Assembly: GCF_004684345.1 (NCBI RefSeq)
Contig: NZ_CP038469.1
Span: 1,860,001-1,924,000 of the forward strand
Reading direction: 5' to 3'
Length of the DNA stretch: 64,000 nucleotides
Source of the DNA: Citrobacter tructae
GTDB taxonomy: Bacteria; Pseudomonadota; Gammaproteobacteria; Enterobacterales; Enterobacteriaceae
The notes under the pieces were generated by a model. The model was not told the origin of the DNA and searched no databases. It saw nothing but the letters and a program-made list of their open reading frames with translations. A program made the position numbers and the translations under genes. Positions 34,220-41,585 of the stretch are shown here, in pieces. Numbering within the stretch: position 1 is the first letter of the stretch; each line of letters starts with the position of its first letter.

Positions 34220-34822
34220 ATGGAAGCGCGAGCCAACAATGACAGACACCGCCAACGTCAGCAGAAGCTGAAAGAGCAGGTTGATACCCGCGTGGCGGCG
34301 GCAACGGAGAAGAAAGGCATTTTGATCGTCTTCACCGGCAACGGTAAAGGTAAATCCACCGCCGCCTTTGGTACGGCAACGCGCGCGGTCGGTCACGGAA
34401 AAACCGTTGGCGTCGCGCAGTTTATTAAAGGCCAGTGGGATAATGGCGAGTACAACACGCTACATCCGCTCGGTGTAGAATTCCACATTATGGGTACCGG
34501 CTTTACCTGGGAAACCCAGAATAAGGAAGCTGACATCGCGGCAGCGACAGCGGTCTGGCAGGAAAGTAAGCGCATGCTCGCCGATGCACACTATGACCTG
34601 GTGGTGCTGGATGAACTCACGTATATGTTGGCTTATCACTATCTGGATACGCAGGAGGTGATCAGTGCCATCGAGAATCGTCCCGCCGAACAGAGCGTGA
34701 TCGTCACGGGACGCGGATGCCACGCGCTTTTACTGGAACTTGCCGATACAGTTAGTGAGATGCGCCCAGTCAAGCACGCGTTTGATAGCGGTATTCAGGC
34801 ACAGGTTGGTATCGACTGGTAG
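34220..34822 (+). CDS. Cob(I)alamin adenosyltransferase (BtuR/CobA/CobO type)
   Basis: 200-residue enzyme that transfers the adenosyl group of ATP to cob(I)alamin to make coenzyme B12. The P-loop GNGKGKST is at residues 40–47; QFIKGQWDNGEYNTL and LVVLDELTYML follow as in BtuR/CobO. The E. coli btuR gene maps elsewhere, so this is likely a second copy dedicated to the AdoCbl-dependent glutamate mutase. It is the last plus-strand gene of the run, 9 bases after fumD, ahead of a convergent LysR gene. Ribosome site AAGGAGC is strong. Confidence 0.92.
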   Translation: MEARANNDRHRQRQQKLKEQVDTRVAAATEKKGILIVFTGNGKGKSTAAFGTATRAVGHGKTVGVAQFIKGQWDNGEYNTLHPLGVEFHIMGTGFTWETQNKEADIAAATAVWQESKRMLADAHYDLVVLDELTYMLAYHYLDTQEVISAIENRPAEQSVIVTGRGCHALLLELADTVSEMRPVKHAFDSGIQAQVGIDW

Positions 34823-34831
34823 GAACAACAT

Positions 34832-34857
34832 TCCGGCCTACAAGACTGTAGGCCGGA
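34832..34857. terminator. REP-type hairpin between convergent genes
   Basis: A perfect 10-bp inverted repeat TCCGGCCTAC/GTAGGCCGGA with a 6-base loop, 9 bases after the adenosyltransferase stop and 7 bases before the LysR-gene stop. It may work as a bidirectional terminator; it lacks a long T tract. Confidence 0.65.
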
Positions 34858-34864
34858 GTATCCA

Positions 34865-35767
34865 TCAACTTATTGACACTACGGATTTACTGAGTAACCA
34901 GTTACGGAATGTCTGTAAATGTGGGGATTCCGCTTTCTCTTCTCGCAACGTCATGATGAAACGATTCCCGGTACGCATCGGGACATCGCAGGGAATGACC
35001 ATATCACCGCAGTCCAGATCGTGCTGAATGGCAAATCGGGGTAACAGTGCGACCCCCAAATTCGAGCGTACCGCCGCGATCAGCATCGAGAGTAAATCAA
35101 ATCGCGGGCCTTTATTGACCAGCGGACTGCTGACATCAGACAGTGCAAACCATTCCTGCCAGCCTTTGATGCGCGTACTTTGGTGTAACAGGGGAAATTC
35201 ATTCAGCAGATCGTTTACTGCCAGCTTCCGTTCGGCTTCGTTCAGCAAGCTGCTGCTGCATACAGGTAAAATTTCCTCTTCAAACAGATACTCCACCCCT
35301 GACCATGGCGAGTAAAAATCTTCGCGCATGATTGCCGCATCATACTCACGGTTGAGGAAATCACCGATATTCGCCAAAGAATGGATATTAACGATAATAT
35401 CAGGGTTAAGTTTATTGAACTCACGCAAGTTAGGGATCAGCCAGTGCGTGCTAAATGTCGGATTCACCGCCAGCTCAATAACCTGTACGGTTGGCTGCCA
35501 GGTCATTATCGTCGTCGTATCTCGTTCGAGTTTATTTAACGTTTCTTTAACGATATTTAAATAGTGTTTACCTGCCGCATTTAAAAAAATACGCTTTTTG
35601 GCATGATTAAATAGTGCGGTATTTAGGAAATCCTCCAGCGCATTCACCTGGCGGAAAACAGCACTTTGTGTCAAAGCAAGTTCTTCTGCTGCCCGGGTAT
35701 AACTTTCGTGACGCGCAACTACTTCAAAAGTTACCAGCAACTCCGTCTTCGGTATTTTTCCTCTCAT
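34865..35767 (-). CDS. LysR-family regulator of the glutamate island
   Basis: LysR-type regulator of 300 residues. The winged HTH is near the N-terminus (TFEVVARHESYTRAAEELALTQSAVFRQVNALEDFL), followed by a long linker helix and a periplasmic-binding-protein-like effector domain. The start is uncertain: ATG at 35779 has no ribosome site, while ATG at 35767 has GGAAGAGG just upstream and is preferred. It faces away from the SUMT gene and is convergent with the catabolic genes, so it may control either or both. The effector is unknown; a pathway acid such as glutamate or mesaconate is a reasonable guess. Confidence 0.85.
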   Translation of the reverse strand: MRGKIPKTELLVTFEVVARHESYTRAAEELALTQSAVFRQVNALEDFLNTALFNHAKKRIFLNAAGKHYLNIVKETLNKLERDTTTIMTWQPTVQVIELAVNPTFSTHWLIPNLREFNKLNPDIIVNIHSLANIGDFLNREYDAAIMREDFYSPWSGVEYLFEEEILPVCSSSLLNEAERKLAVNDLLNEFPLLHQSTRIKGWQEWFALSDVSSPLVNKGPRFDLLSMLIAAVRSNLGVALLPRFAIQHDLDCGDMVIPCDVPMRTGNRFIMTLREEKAESPHLQTFRNWLLSKSVVSIS

Positions 35768-36172
35768 AACCTCTTCCATATGCAGCGTACAAAAATAGTT
35801 TAATTTATAAAAAATAATTCAAGCTACCCAGATAAGCACCGAGAGTTATATTTTATTTTGTCCATTGATGTCATTGATCCAATCCATGATTTACTCATAC
35901 TGATGGCGGATAAATATTAACCAATAATACTCAAGCACAACAATAAACACAATTTAAATAAGGTTAAATCCAAGCAAATGGTGCCAATAAGTTCTTAATA
36001 ATTTTTCAAGTTATCTTGTTTATTGCAGAAAAAACTTTGCGAGATTAATCAATATTACCCATGCAATAATTTTGGATAATTTCACGTTATAACTTACGGG
36101 CAAACGACTGCTTTAAATCATTCCCTGATGTAGTTTCTGCCTTTTTTTGATAGATGTGATAAAGGATACAAT
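35768..36172. other. AT-rich divergent intergenic region (lysR / SUMT)
   Basis: About 400 gene-free bases, strongly AT-rich, between the divergent LysR and uroporphyrinogen methyltransferase genes. It should contain both promoters and a LysR T-N11-A type site, but many AT palindromes make any single choice unsafe. No ORF is seen, and no cobalamin-riboswitch core is recognisable ahead of the SUMT gene. Confidence 0.5.
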
Positions 36173-36961
36173 GTGAAAACTTTCGGAAAGGTCTGGCTCG
36201 TTGGCGCAGGTCCCGGTGATATATCGTTACTCACCCTCAAAGCGATGATGTGCATTAAGCAGGCTGATGTCATTATTTACGATCGGCTGGTCAACCCTAA
36301 AATTTTGGAATGGGCCGCTCCTGACTGCCAGCTTATCAATGTTGGCAAAAATCCAGGCTTCCATTGTGTGCCGCAGGATGAAATCAACGCGCTGCTCGTC
36401 CAGTATGCCCAAACCCATCACCGCATCGTTCGTTTAAAAGGCGGCGATCCTTACGTGTTTGGCCGCGGGGCTGAAGAAGTTGAGGATCTCGTTGAAATCG
36501 GCATTCCTTTTGAAGTCGTGCCCGGCATCAGCTCCACCATTGGCGGCCTGACCTGCGCAGGTATCCCGGTCACACATCGTGATTACGCCTCCGGATTTCA
36601 CGTGGTGACTGGCCATACGCGGGAAGGCAATCAGCAGCAGGACTGGCGCCAGTTGGCCAAACTTAACGGTACGTTGGTCATCGTAATGGGGATCGCCAAT
36701 CTGGCGTTTATCTGCGAGGAGTTGCTAATGGGAGGGAAATCAGCAGACACCCCCGCCGCCATTATCATGTCTGCCACGCGGGAGAATCAGCGTCGTCTGA
36801 CCTGTACGCTGGGTTCATTATTGAACAAAGCACAGGAGGCGAACATCGTGCCGCCTGCGCTTATCGTCATTGGTGATGTCGTGACGCTGAGCGACAGACT
36901 GTCTTTTATTCCAGAAGCCCTCTCGATCCCGCAAAGCCTCTACTGCGAAAGCCTTGCGTGA
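36173..36961 (+). CDS. cobA: Uroporphyrinogen-III C-methyltransferase (SUMT)
   Basis: 262-residue S-adenosylmethionine-dependent methyltransferase that makes precorrin-2 from uroporphyrinogen III, the branch step to B12 and siroheme. Motifs: GAGPGD (11–16), RLKGGDPYVFGRGAEE (about 88–103), PGISSTIGGLTCAGIPVTHR (about 117–136) and VVTGH. The start is GTG at 36173 with AAAGGAT upstream; an ATG two bases earlier is out of frame (ATGTGA). It is a stand-alone SUMT without the CysG dehydrogenase half, likely a paralogue meant to boost corrin flux. The 3' end overlaps the convergent regulator gene by 22 bases. 'cobA' here means SUMT, not the adenosyltransferase. Confidence 0.9.
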   Translation: MKTFGKVWLVGAGPGDISLLTLKAMMCIKQADVIIYDRLVNPKILEWAAPDCQLINVGKNPGFHCVPQDEINALLVQYAQTHHRIVRLKGGDPYVFGRGAEEVEDLVEIGIPFEVVPGISSTIGGLTCAGIPVTHRDYASGFHVVTGHTREGNQQQDWRQLAKLNGTLVIVMGIANLAFICEELLMGGKSADTPAAIIMSATRENQRRLTCTLGSLLNKAQEANIVPPALIVIGDVVTLSDRLSFIPEALSIPQSLYCESLA

Positions 36962-37845
36962 CGAAAAGACTGGGGTGACGTTTGATGCGCCGCCCGGAAG
37001 ACACGGCAAAAGTAGCTGGTTTGCGCGTATTGAAGTTTCCGGGCAATGCTGTCTATTGAATGCACAGGATCATGCAATAATTCGCCCGCTTTTTGCATTT
37101 TCTTCTGATTCACCCATGTTTTAAAATTCACCCCCTGACGTTTTTTAAAGAAACGGCTGAAATAATTAGCGCTCAGGAAAACATGCGCCGCCACGGATTC
37201 CAGAGATAACTCACCATATAGATTATCATCAATATAACGTAACGCTTCCATGAGCTTTTTCTCGTGACGGGAAAGTTCTGTAGAATATGATTTCGGGTTT
37301 CTTACTTCAGGAAAGCTAACTGTTTCAGCAGCATTATTGTGTTCAAAATTATCAACAATAAAATTAAGCAAGTTCGCAGACGCGGTCAGCACATTATTAT
37401 CTACAACAACCACCTGGTCCCACTCTCTTTTTATTTCAGAATTATTCATCCATTGTTGCTGTCCATTAGCCACGATCGTTTTGTATTCCTGATATTTTGC
37501 CCGCACCTGACCACAGATAATAAAACCGTAAAGGTTTCCTTCACGAATGAGTGGCATTGAGAACAGGCTTAATCCTGCATAACAGCAGAGTATTCTGGGT
37601 TTAACCTGTTTTAACCCTTCAAATGCGCAATACTTATCACATTTTTGACAACTCGCGCGATACAGTTCATTCTTACGCATTAGTGTGCAGAATGAATTAA
37701 AATTATGGCAATCAGATATAACCTTGCCCGTAACATCAATCACTACTGTCGCTAACCCTGTCGCACGAGCAAAAACTTCGGCGATGGAGAAAAAACTCTG
37801 TAAGTAGTCATCCTGAATTTTCAGCGACACGCCATCCTCCGGCAA
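36940..37845 (-). CDS. PocR-like AraC-family regulator
   Basis: 301-residue regulator with an N-terminal PocR sensory domain (about residues 12–165: FARATGLATVVIDVTGKVIS, NSFCTLMRKNE, CQKCDKYCAFEGLK, CYAGLSLFSMPLIREGNLYGFIICGQVR) and a C-terminal AraC double HTH (about 193–295: EALRYIDDNLYGELSLESVAAHVFLSANYFSRFFKKRQGVNFKTWVNQ, then SYFCRVFRAAHQTSPQSFR). Salmonella PocR activates pdu and cob genes with 1,2-propanediol, and its sensory domain has a similar cysteine set. This copy is convergent with, and overlaps, the SUMT gene, suggesting a B12-related regulon. Its ligand is unknown. The residues listed are separated by shorter unlisted stretches. Confidence 0.88.
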   Translation of the reverse strand: MPEDGVSLKIQDDYLQSFFSIAEVFARATGLATVVIDVTGKVISDCHNFNSFCTLMRKNELYRASCQKCDKYCAFEGLKQVKPRILCCYAGLSLFSMPLIREGNLYGFIICGQVRAKYQEYKTIVANGQQQWMNNSEIKREWDQVVVVDNNVLTASANLLNFIVDNFEHNNAAETVSFPEVRNPKSYSTELSRHEKKLMEALRYIDDNLYGELSLESVAAHVFLSANYFSRFFKKRQGVNFKTWVNQKKMQKAGELLHDPVHSIDSIARKLQYAQTSYFCRVFRAAHQTSPQSFRHARLSQ

Positions 37846-37895
37846 AGTTGATATTTAAGCCGGTAATATGCAGAATTTACCCTAAAGAAAGAATG

Positions 37896-38099
37896 ATGCT
37901 TACCGCAAAAAATAATCTCATTTGTGAAGATGATTATGATCAAATTGCAAGAGGCATAATGCGTCTTCTTAGCCACGAAGACCCGGTGAGCACAGCGGCG
38001 TCACCGGGCAATCTTGTAATTTATTATATTTTGTCTTTTACCCGTGTAATGGCATTTTCATACACTGGCTTATTCTTTTGCACATTGGCGAGTTGGTAA
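37896..38099 (+). CDS. Small ORF of unknown function, possible gene fragment
   Basis: A 67-codon plus-strand frame starting MLTAKNNLICEDDYDQIARG, with AAAGAAAG upstream of the ATG pair at 37893/37896. The first 35 codons look protein-like (mixed acidic/helical). The rest is antisense to the 3' end of the YfaP-like gene and includes a terminator-like hairpin, so any true product may be only a remnant. No homologue is recognised. Confidence 0.3.
   Translation: MLTAKNNLICEDDYDQIARGIMRLLSHEDPVSTAASPGNLVIYYILSFTRVMAFSYTGLFFCTLASW
37982..38008. terminator. Hairpin downstream of the YfaP-like gene
   Basis: An 8-bp stem CCCGGTGA/TCACCGGG with an 11-base loop, 16 bases beyond the YfaP-like gene stop. 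On the minus strand only a short T-containing tail (TCTTCG) follows, so terminator function is tentative. Confidence 0.45.
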
Positions 38100-39208
38100 T
38101 GCTGCAATGCCTCAGCATACTGTCCGGCATTTTCGTAAATCTTCGCAATATTGTAATACGAATTGGCGCGGGTGGTCGCCGCATTTGCGCCACTGGCTAA
38201 CGAGATAGCTTTCCGGTTGGCCCAGATGGCTTCGGCAATTTTACCGTCTTTCTGATACACCAGCCCCAGGTTGCTGAAAGCCTGGCCGTAACCGTTGTCT
38301 GCTTCCGTCGCCTGCTGGAAGGCCTGAATCGCGTTCTCCAGCTCCCCAGCCTTATAGTACGCTTCACCGTCGCGGTTATATTCTTTCGCCAGCATCACGT
38401 TACCGTCTTCCAGAACAACCGGCATAGCACGGCTGTTCGCTTCGGCGATAATGGCTGCTAAGTCATTGACGTCACGCCCCATGGTATTGAAATCATTGCC
38501 GGTAATGCTGTTAATATCTTCAAACTCGCCGTTGGGATTCAGCTTAAACACCGTCCAGATATTCCCCGCCATCCCCACCGGAACGGAGTAGGTTCTCACC
38601 AGTGAACTGCCCACATAGACAAACACTCGCGCCTTACTTTCAGAGAGCATTTTACGCGTCGGTTGTCCCTTATGACTGTAATCCACGACGGCGTAGGTAT
38701 AACTCTCGCCAAAATGCTTTTTACTGATAGTGATGGTTTCCGGGCCATAGCTGTCGGTATCATCGACGTCGAGGTTCGCATCCTGCCCCTTTTTATTGAC
38801 AAAATAGACGTGTCCGCTGGGGAACATCAGATGCGAGTCCAGATCGGCCGGGAATTTTGCCCAGGTCAACACCACGCGCATACCATCAAGGTTGGTCATC
38901 ACCGGGCTTATAGCATAGGTCATCCCTGCGCATGGACATTGCGCCACCAGATTCGAATACCCCTCTTTTTTCACAATCAGTAACGCATCCTTATCGTCAG
39001 GAAAAGACGATGTCAGTATCGCCTGACCCGAAGCATTAGTGCTGCTGGTTACGGATTGCTCGCCATTACGCTGTAGCGTTACCGTTGCGCCGTCAATGCG
39101 TTGATCCTTAACGGTAGCGCCCAGTACATCAACATGAACAGGTTCGGCATAACTGTTTGCGCAGACGACAGCCAGCGCAATGGCAGCGGGTACGAAAATC
39201 TTTTTCAT
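38024..39208 (-). CDS. Exported YfaP-like protein with C-terminal TPRs
   Basis: 394-residue predicted periplasmic protein. A Sec signal peptide (MKKIFVPAAIALAVVCANSYA, cleavage before EPVHVD) precedes a carboxypeptidase-regulatory-like beta region (DGATVTLQRNGEQSVTSSTNASG, about 39–61). Next is a YfaP/DUF2135-like domain (LTWAKFPADLDSHLMFP, DVDDTDSYGPETITI, about 112–225), and then at least three TPR-like repeats (about 280–390: AYYKAGELENAIQAFQQA, AFSNLGLVYQKDGKIAEA, YYNIAKIYENAGQYAEALQHY). Function is unknown. It lies alone between the PocR-like gene and the sucD terminator, at the island's right edge, and its link with glutamate catabolism is not evident. Confidence 0.75.
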   Translation of the reverse strand: MKKIFVPAAIALAVVCANSYAEPVHVDVLGATVKDQRIDGATVTLQRNGEQSVTSSTNASGQAILTSSFPDDKDALLIVKKEGYSNLVAQCPCAGMTYAISPVMTNLDGMRVVLTWAKFPADLDSHLMFPSGHVYFVNKKGQDANLDVDDTDSYGPETITISKKHFGESYTYAVVDYSHKGQPTRKMLSESKARVFVYVGSSLVRTYSVPVGMAGNIWTVFKLNPNGEFEDINSITGNDFNTMGRDVNDLAAIIAEANSRAMPVVLEDGNVMLAKEYNRDGEAYYKAGELENAIQAFQQATEADNGYGQAFSNLGLVYQKDGKIAEAIWANRKAISLASGANAATTRANSYYNIAKIYENAGQYAEALQHYQLANVQKNKPVYENAITRVKDKI

Positions 39209-39337
39209 AAATAATTCCTTTTAATTAACAGCATTACGCCGCTGATAAATATTACGGGCTGGATAATAACGTCACGTTTTCAGAGAACGGGTGACAGATT
39301 ACAGATATTCCCCAGAAACAAAAGACGAATGACAGAC

Positions 39338-39457
39338 ACAAAAAAGGCCATCATCAGATGGCCAACCATGTCGAAACTAACCAGCCCTGCGTCCTTCGCG
39401 CCACGCGCAGTGATTGTTGCGTGAAGGAGGTCGGGCTTTATTACTGCTTTTTGAGAA
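39338..39457 (-). ncRNA. sdhX: Probable SdhX (RybD) 3'-UTR sRNA and suc operon terminator
   Basis: The minus-strand stretch after the sucD stop ends in a strong intrinsic terminator: a 7-bp stem GGCCATC/GATGGCC (39346–39352 and 39357–39363), ATCA-type loop and T6 tail. In E. coli the SdhX sRNA is processed from exactly this 3' end of the sdhCDAB–sucABCD mRNA and represses ackA. Position and structure support a homologue; the 5' processing site cannot be read from sequence. Other small stems lie between 39387 and 39440. Confidence 0.6.
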
Positions 39458-40327
39458 TTACTTAATCACCGACTTCAACGCTTCACCGATGTCAGCCAGG
39501 CTGCGCACGGTTTTCACGCCAGCCGCTTCCAGTGCAGCGAATTTCTCATCCGCCGTACCTTTACCGCCAGAGATAATCGCGCCCGCGTGTCCCATACGTT
39601 TGCCTTTCGGCGCAGTCACACCGGCGATATAGCCGACGACCGGTTTGGTCACGTGATCTTTAATGTAGGCCGCAGCTTCTTCTTCCGCGCTACCGCCGAT
39701 CTCACCGATCATAACGATCGCTTCAGTCTGCGGATCTTCCTGGAACAGCTTCAGGATGTCGATGAAGTTGGAGCCCGGGATCGGGTCGCCACCGATACCC
39801 ACGCAGGTAGACTGACCGAAACCGTAGTCGGTGGTCTGCTTAACAGCTTCATAGGTCAGCGTACCGGAACGGGACACGATCCCCACTTTACCCGGCTTAT
39901 GGATGTGACCCGGCATGATGCCGATTTTGCATTCGCCCGGAGTGATAACGCCTGGGCAGTTCGGGCCAATCATACGTACGCCAGCTTCATCCAGCGCCAC
40001 TTTCACGGTCAGCATATCCAGCGTCGGAATACCTTCAGTGATGGTGATGATAAGCTTAATGCCCGCGTTGACAGCTTCCAGAATGGAATCTTTGCAGAAC
40101 GGTGCCGGAACGTAGATAACAGACGCGGTCGCGCCGGTCGCTTCAACGGCTTCACGCACGGTGTTGAACACCGGCAGGCCCAGATGAGTCGTGCCGCCTT
40201 TGCCCGGCGTTACGCCGCCAACCATTTGCGTACCATAAGCGATAGCTTGTTCAGAGTGGAATGTCCCCTGGCTGCCGGTGAAACCCTGGCAAATGACCTT
40301 GGTATTTTTATTAATTAAAACAGACAT
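39458..40327 (-). CDS. sucD: Succinyl-CoA synthetase alpha subunit
   Basis: 289-residue alpha subunit with the CoA-binding Rossmann domain at the N-terminus (GFTGSQGTFHSEQAIAYG). The phosphorylated active-site histidine is in GHAGAIISGGKGTADEK, near residue 247. It catalyses ADP/GDP phosphorylation coupled to succinyl-CoA cleavage. The start overlaps the sucC stop by one base. It is the last gene of the sdhCDAB–sucABCD operon, followed by the terminator/SdhX region. Confidence 0.97.
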   Translation of the reverse strand: MSVLINKNTKVICQGFTGSQGTFHSEQAIAYGTQMVGGVTPGKGGTTHLGLPVFNTVREAVEATGATASVIYVPAPFCKDSILEAVNAGIKLIITITEGIPTLDMLTVKVALDEAGVRMIGPNCPGVITPGECKIGIMPGHIHKPGKVGIVSRSGTLTYEAVKQTTDYGFGQSTCVGIGGDPIPGSNFIDILKLFQEDPQTEAIVMIGEIGGSAEEEAAAYIKDHVTKPVVGYIAGVTAPKGKRMGHAGAIISGGKGTADEKFAALEAAGVKTVRSLADIGEALKSVIK

Positions 40328-41493
40328 TATTTCCCCTCCACTGCGGCAACAACCTGCTGAGCTGCATCCGTCAGACTTTTCGCTGCAATAATATTCAGGC
40401 CGCTGTCAGCCAGTTTTTTCGCGCCGAGTTCGGCGTTGTTACCTTCCAGACGTACAACAACCGGGACGTTAACGCCCACTTCCGCTACCGCGCCGATGAT
40501 ACCGTCTGCGATCAGGTCGCAGCGTACAATACCGCCGAAGATGTTAACCAGAACGGCTTTAACATTGTCGTCAGAGAGGATGATCTTGAACGCTTCAGTA
40601 ACGCGCTCTTTAGTTGCGCCGCCGCCAACGTCAAGGAAGTTAGCCGGTTCGCCACCGTGCAGCTTAACAATGTCCATGGTGCCCATTGCCAGGCCTGCGC
40701 CGTTAACCATACAACCGATATTGCCATCCAGTGCGACGTAGTTCAGTTCCCACTGTGCTGCCTGCGCTTCACGCGGATCCTCCTGAGACTGGTCGCGCAT
40801 TTCACGCAGATCCGGCTGGCGGAACAGTGCGTTACCGTCAGCACCCAGTTTGCCGTCGAGGCAGATCAAATCACCCTGCTTGGTGACAACCAGCGGGTTG
40901 ATTTCGATCAGCGCCAGGTCGCGCTCAAGGAAAATAGCCGCCAGGCCCATGAATATCTTGGTGAACTGCTGAACCTGTTTACCTTCCAGACCCAGTTTGA
41001 ACGCCAGATCGCGGCCCTGATACGGCATTGGACCGGTCAGCGGATCAAGCGCCACTTTGTGGATCAGGTGCGGGGTTTCTTCCGCCACTTTTTCGATTTC
41101 CACGCCGCCTTCGGTCGAGGCCATAAAGACCACGCGACGGGAGCTACGGTCAACTACGGCGCCAAGGTAAAGTTCTTTACCAATGTCGGTCGCAGCTTCA
41201 ACCAGAATTTGATTTACCGGTTGGCCATTGGCGTCTGTCTGGTAAGTGACCAGACGTTTACCCAGCCAGTGTTCAGCAAAAGCGCGAATGTCTTCTTTGC
41301 TGTTAACCACCTTCACACCGCCCGCTTTACCACGGCCACCAGCGTGAACCTGACATTTTACTACCCATGGACCTGCGCCGATTTTAGAGGCAGCTTCTTC
41401 GGCTTCACGCGGAGTAGTACAGGCATAACCCACCGGTGCCGGTAAGCCATAGCGGGCAAAAAGTTGTTTTGCCTGATATTCATGTAAGTTCAT
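40327..41493 (-). CDS. sucC: Succinyl-CoA synthetase beta subunit
   Basis: 388-residue beta subunit with an ATP-grasp nucleotide-binding domain (KCQVHAGGRGKAGGV near residues 46–60) and a C-terminal flavodoxin-like domain (LVNIFGGIVRCDLIADGI). It starts MNLHEYQAKQLFARYGLPAP, as in E. coli, at equal length. It is coupled to sucD; a REP-like element separates it from sucB. Confidence 0.97.
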   Translation of the reverse strand: MNLHEYQAKQLFARYGLPAPVGYACTTPREAEEAASKIGAGPWVVKCQVHAGGRGKAGGVKVVNSKEDIRAFAEHWLGKRLVTYQTDANGQPVNQILVEAATDIGKELYLGAVVDRSSRRVVFMASTEGGVEIEKVAEETPHLIHKVALDPLTGPMPYQGRDLAFKLGLEGKQVQQFTKIFMGLAAIFLERDLALIEINPLVVTKQGDLICLDGKLGADGNALFRQPDLREMRDQSQEDPREAQAAQWELNYVALDGNIGCMVNGAGLAMGTMDIVKLHGGEPANFLDVGGGATKERVTEAFKIILSDDNVKAVLVNIFGGIVRCDLIADGIIGAVAEVGVNVPVVVRLEGNNAELGAKKLADSGLNIIAAKSLTDAAQQVVAAVEGK

Positions 41494-41531
41494 GTGTTCT
41501 GTCCATCCTTCAGGTAATCGTTATCTTATAA

Positions 41532-41567
41532 CCCGTAGGCCTGATAAGGCCTACAGACCTACGGGGC
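41532..41567. repeat. REP-like element between sucC and sucB
   Basis: CCCGTAGGCCTGATAAGGCCTACAGACCTACGGG is a compound palindrome containing TAGGCCT/AGGCCTA and CCCGTAGG/CCTACGGG arms. It resembles REP units and may affect relative suc mRNA levels. It is the only long gap (92 bp) inside sucABCD. Confidence 0.7.
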
Positions 41568-41585
41568 AGGTGATACTCTTTATAT

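Noticed and set aside
35768..36172. Cobalamin riboswitch ahead of the SUMT gene
   Set aside because: No G+C-rich conserved core is visible; the region is almost wholly A+T.
22780..39337. Insertion sequence, integrase or prophage origin for the island
   Set aside because: No transposase or integrase frame, no terminal inverted repeats and no tRNA-end duplication were found at either edge.
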